Shown here: positions 15,985-17,679 of the stretch, piece after piece
Position numbering within the stretch: position 1 is the first letter of the stretch
How the letters are laid out: the number at the start of each line of letters is the position of its first letter
Assembly (NCBI GenBank): GCA_023487965.1
Contig: JAMDBV010000023.1
Location: 1 to 17,679, forward strand
DNA length: 17,679 nt
Direction of reading: 5' to 3'
Source: Patescibacteria group bacterium
GTDB taxonomy: Bacteria > Patescibacteriota > Minisyncoccia > Phycocordibacterales > PALSA-1337
Position numbers and translations under genes: made by a program
The notes under the pieces: model-generated
What the model saw: only the letters and a program-made list of their open reading frames with translations
What the model was told of the DNA's origin: nothing
The model's database searches: none

Positions 15985-17040
15985 ATGCAATACACGGCCG
16001 AAGACATACAGAGCGCTTTTGACAGGCTAACACCTGAAATACAGGAAGTCTTGGTTTCCCCAGAAATAAATCTCAAATTGGAAGAGATAGGCAAGAAACA
16101 CAACCTGATGATTGACCAAATCGGTGAATTGGTCGATGAATGCGGATTACTTATGCTCGGCCTGACCAAATCGCAAGACTTCACGTCAAATATTATTTCC
16201 AGATGCTCTATTGACCGTAAGACAGCCTCAGAAATAGTAAAAGACATCAATGACGAAGTGCTCGTGACAATACGAGAGCATCTCATGAATATGGATGACA
16301 ATAGTCGAAGTTCCGCGACGGAAGAGAGCACGCCGGAAAAAACTACACAGGAACCCACGCCGAGACCGATGTTTCAGAAAGCTGTAGATAATAACGCTAG
16401 CAACTCGATTATCCGTGAACAACACATATCCGCCCTGGAAAAAGCCGGGGGATTTGAGATCGAGAGAGAAGGGCATTCGCCGGAAGCTGATTCATGGCAA
16501 AAAATAGAACCGATGAATGTGCCGGAGACGATTCTGGAGCCTGAAATTCCAGCGAATCTGCCAGTCGAAGAAGATACGGACATGAACAGAGATATCTCAT
16601 CGGTGCCGGCGATGACATCAGACACGCCGAAAGCACCATCTGCACCGATCGCGCCGCCGGTAAACAACAATGTGGAGCAGAAGCCGACAGCAAATGCTCT
16701 GGAGGAACAGACGGTTGATACACCAAAGAGAAATACTGCAAAACCGAGCGTATTTGAACCTATGGTCATAAGTCCGCAATCAACAACGATTACAGGGCCG
16801 GAGATTTTGGCGACAAATACGCCCGTGCCGGAACCGGAACTAAAAGAAAGTGATTTACCGAAATATCAGCCACAAGAGCCGGCAGAAATACAAAGACCAG
16901 ATATACCTACCACTCAGATTAGGCAGGAGGCTATACCCACCGTGCCGAAACCGCCTGTCGTATCGGAAACGCCAAAGAAAATGCCGAGACCGGAAGTCAA
17001 AAATTATGACCGCGATCCGTACCGCGAACCGATCGATTGA
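15985..17040 (+). CDS. Cytoplasmic protein with N-terminal helical domain and long proline-rich tail
   Basis: This 351-aa protein has no signal peptide or membrane segment. Residues 1-100 form a well-ordered helical domain (patterns FDRLTPEIQEVL, IGKKHNLMIDQIGELVDECG, TASEIVKDINDEVL) of a type I associate with Parcubacteria secretion-like clusters. Residues about 105-351 are disordered, rich in Pro, Thr, Glu and Ala, and nearly free of hydrophobic runs. The tail ends in a charged DRDPYREPID. Soluble, with one folded head and a long flexible tail, it could be an adaptor or a chaperone-like partner of the apparatus; that is inference. It starts 2 bases after the channel gene's stop with no Shine-Dalgarno. 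A 53-base gap with a new promoter separates it from PrgI. Confidence 0.82.
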   Translation: MQYTAEDIQSAFDRLTPEIQEVLVSPEINLKLEEIGKKHNLMIDQIGELVDECGLLMLGLTKSQDFTSNIISRCSIDRKTASEIVKDINDEVLVTIREHLMNMDDNSRSSATEESTPEKTTQEPTPRPMFQKAVDNNASNSIIREQHISALEKAGGFEIEREGHSPEADSWQKIEPMNVPETILEPEIPANLPVEEDTDMNRDISSVPAMTSDTPKAPSAPIAPPVNNNVEQKPTANALEEQTVDTPKRNTAKPSVFEPMVISPQSTTITGPEILATNTPVPEPELKESDLPKYQPQEPAEIQRPDIPTTQIRQEAIPTVPKPPVVSETPKKMPRPEVKNYDRDPYREPID

Positions 17041-17080
17041 TTGTTCCACAAATAAAGTGCGCAAAACGCAGTGCATAGGT

Positions 17081-17086
17081 TATAAT
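17081..17086 (+). promoter_or_regulatory. Consensus -10 of a leaderless promoter for the PrgI gene
   Basis: TATAAT with predicted +1 at 17093, one base before the ATG at 17094. It indicates that PrgI and the VirB4-like gene can be transcribed separately from the upstream operon. TGCGCA at 17058-17063 is a poor -35 at 17-base spacing. Confidence 0.62.
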
Positions 17087-17093
17087 AATAGCG

Positions 17094-17531
17094 ATGCGCT
17101 TCCAAGTACCTCAATTCATCGAGGTTGAAGACAAAATCTTCGGCCAACTCACACTCAAACAGTTCATTTACCTCGTCGGCGGAGGAGGCATGTCATTCAT
17201 CGTTTACGTCCTTATCGGAAATCTTGCAGTCGCCTTTGTGCCGATTCTCATCATCATGGCAATATCAGTTTCATTGGCATTCTACAAAGTATACGGCCAT
17301 TTCCCGCTCATAAACGTCGCCGAATCCGCATTCAAATACTGGCGAGGCAATAAGCTGTACATATGGAAGAAGGAGGAGAAGAAGGCGCCACCAAGCACAT
17401 CGTCCGCGGCAAAAGAAATAAAAAATTACGCGTCAGTAATGGTACCAAAAATCTCCGATAGCAAGCTCAAGGACCTTTCATGGAGCTTGGACATAAAAGA
17501 AAGCATATACTCCAATAAGAATCAAAAATAA
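17094..17531 (+). CDS. PrgI family protein (VirB3-like)
   Basis: This 145-aa protein begins with the PrgI-family pattern RFQVPQFIEVEDKIFG and LTLKQFIYL. Two close membrane helices follow (about 24-42 and 44-64), then a short stretch FPLINVAESAFKYWRGNKLYIWKK and a polar tail (about 100-145). PrgI proteins of Gram-positive conjugative elements are taken as VirB3 counterparts: small inner-membrane subunits that work with the VirB4 ATPase. Here the gene overlaps the start of a VirB4-like gene by one base (TAATG), which strongly supports that pairing and suggests coupled translation. The tail is longer than in minimal PrgI proteins, and the ending SLDIKESIYSNK resembles the cytoplasmic end in other CPR members. 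Confidence 0.92.
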   Translation: MRFQVPQFIEVEDKIFGQLTLKQFIYLVGGGGMSFIVYVLIGNLAVAFVPILIIMAISVSLAFYKVYGHFPLINVAESAFKYWRGNKLYIWKKEEKKAPPSTSSAAKEIKNYASVMVPKISDSKLKDLSWSLDIKESIYSNKNQK

Positions 17532-17679
17532 TGGCCACAAAACCGCAAACAACCCAAGATTTCGTACCGATCCAAGAAGTCCGTGACGGTGTCATTATCT
17601 TGCGCAACGGGGGCATGCGCACGGTTGTGCTCGCATCTTCACTCAATTTCGCCCTGATGCCGCAGCGTACCAAACCCTG
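17531..17679 (+). CDS. N-terminal fragment of a VirB4-like ATPase (cut by the window end)
   Basis: Only about 49 codons are present. The start codon overlaps the PrgI stop. The reading TTQDFVPIQEVRDGVIIL followed by RTVVLASSLNFAL matches the N-terminal strands of the VirB4/TraC-like proteins that follow PrgI in CPR genomes; the ATPase motifs would lie far downstream. VirB4 energises type IV secretion. The last 17 bases read in frame as QRTKP, but shifted by one base they read AYQTL, which fits the expected xxEQxAL pattern better. A sequence error or frameshift near 17661 is therefore possible, though the stretch is too short to decide. The call rests on position and this short match. Confidence 0.75.
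   Translation, partial: MATKPQTTQDFVPIQEVRDGVIILRNGGMRTVVLASSLNFALMPQRTKP

Overview
The window looks like a chromosomal segment of a Candidate Phyla Radiation (Patescibacteria) bacterium, most likely of the Parcubacteria branch. The grounds are the gene mix, recognised by pattern only. There is a compact run of housekeeping genes, several protein types that I know almost only from Parcubacteria, and a chromosomal type IV secretion-like operon with a PrgI-family gene followed by a VirB4-like start. Base composition is moderate. TGA is used as a stop codon in several genes, so this is not a recoded (UGA = Gly) lineage. No rRNA, tRNA, IS element, CRISPR array or origin was found.

Layout. 1-592: an unrecognised 168-aa gene on the minus strand, whose 3' end carries a 16-bp tandem duplication and one arm of a 17-bp inverted repeat. 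593-900: a spacer with a candidate promoter and the pnp leader, which holds two near-identical GC-rich hairpins. 901-3138: pnp (polynucleotide phosphorylase, with an unusual in-frame insertion), closed by a good intrinsic terminator. 3220-5307: a Parcubacteria-type membrane protein with a long disordered N-terminal part, then a small DksA/TraR-type zinc-finger protein. 5381-6904: comM. 6936-8021 (minus): a LysM-LysM-M23 cell-wall hydrolase. 8281-11083: uvrD/pcrA-type helicase and rsmA in one unit. 11099-11446 (minus): a small secreted or membrane-anchored CPR protein. 11538-17679: the secretion-like cluster, comprising a single-TM protein, a secreted Cys-containing protein, a polytopic VirB6/TrbL-like channel protein, a helical plus proline-rich soluble protein, PrgI, and the start of a VirB4-like ATPase cut by the window end.

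How the genes fit together. The right-hand 6 kb encodes an envelope-spanning apparatus (PrgI/VirB3-like, VirB4-like and VirB6-like parts) with two CPR-specific exported partners. No relaxase or coupling protein is visible in the part shown, so whether it moves DNA or protein, or in which direction, cannot be told. ComM (branch migration during natural transformation) and the M23 peptidoglycan hydrolase are plausible functional relatives, but that link is inference.

The most striking system-level signal is in the non-coding DNA. At six transcription-unit starts, and weakly at a seventh, a -10 element (TATAAT, or an extended TGnTANNNT) lies so close to the ATG that the predicted +1 is on or within 1-3 bases of the start codon. 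Genes inside operons start 2-7 bases after, or overlapping, the previous stop, and none shows a Shine-Dalgarno sequence. This points to leaderless first genes and re-initiation or SD-independent starts for the rest. pnp is the exception: its predicted leader is about 135 nt, structured, and possibly used for autoregulation.
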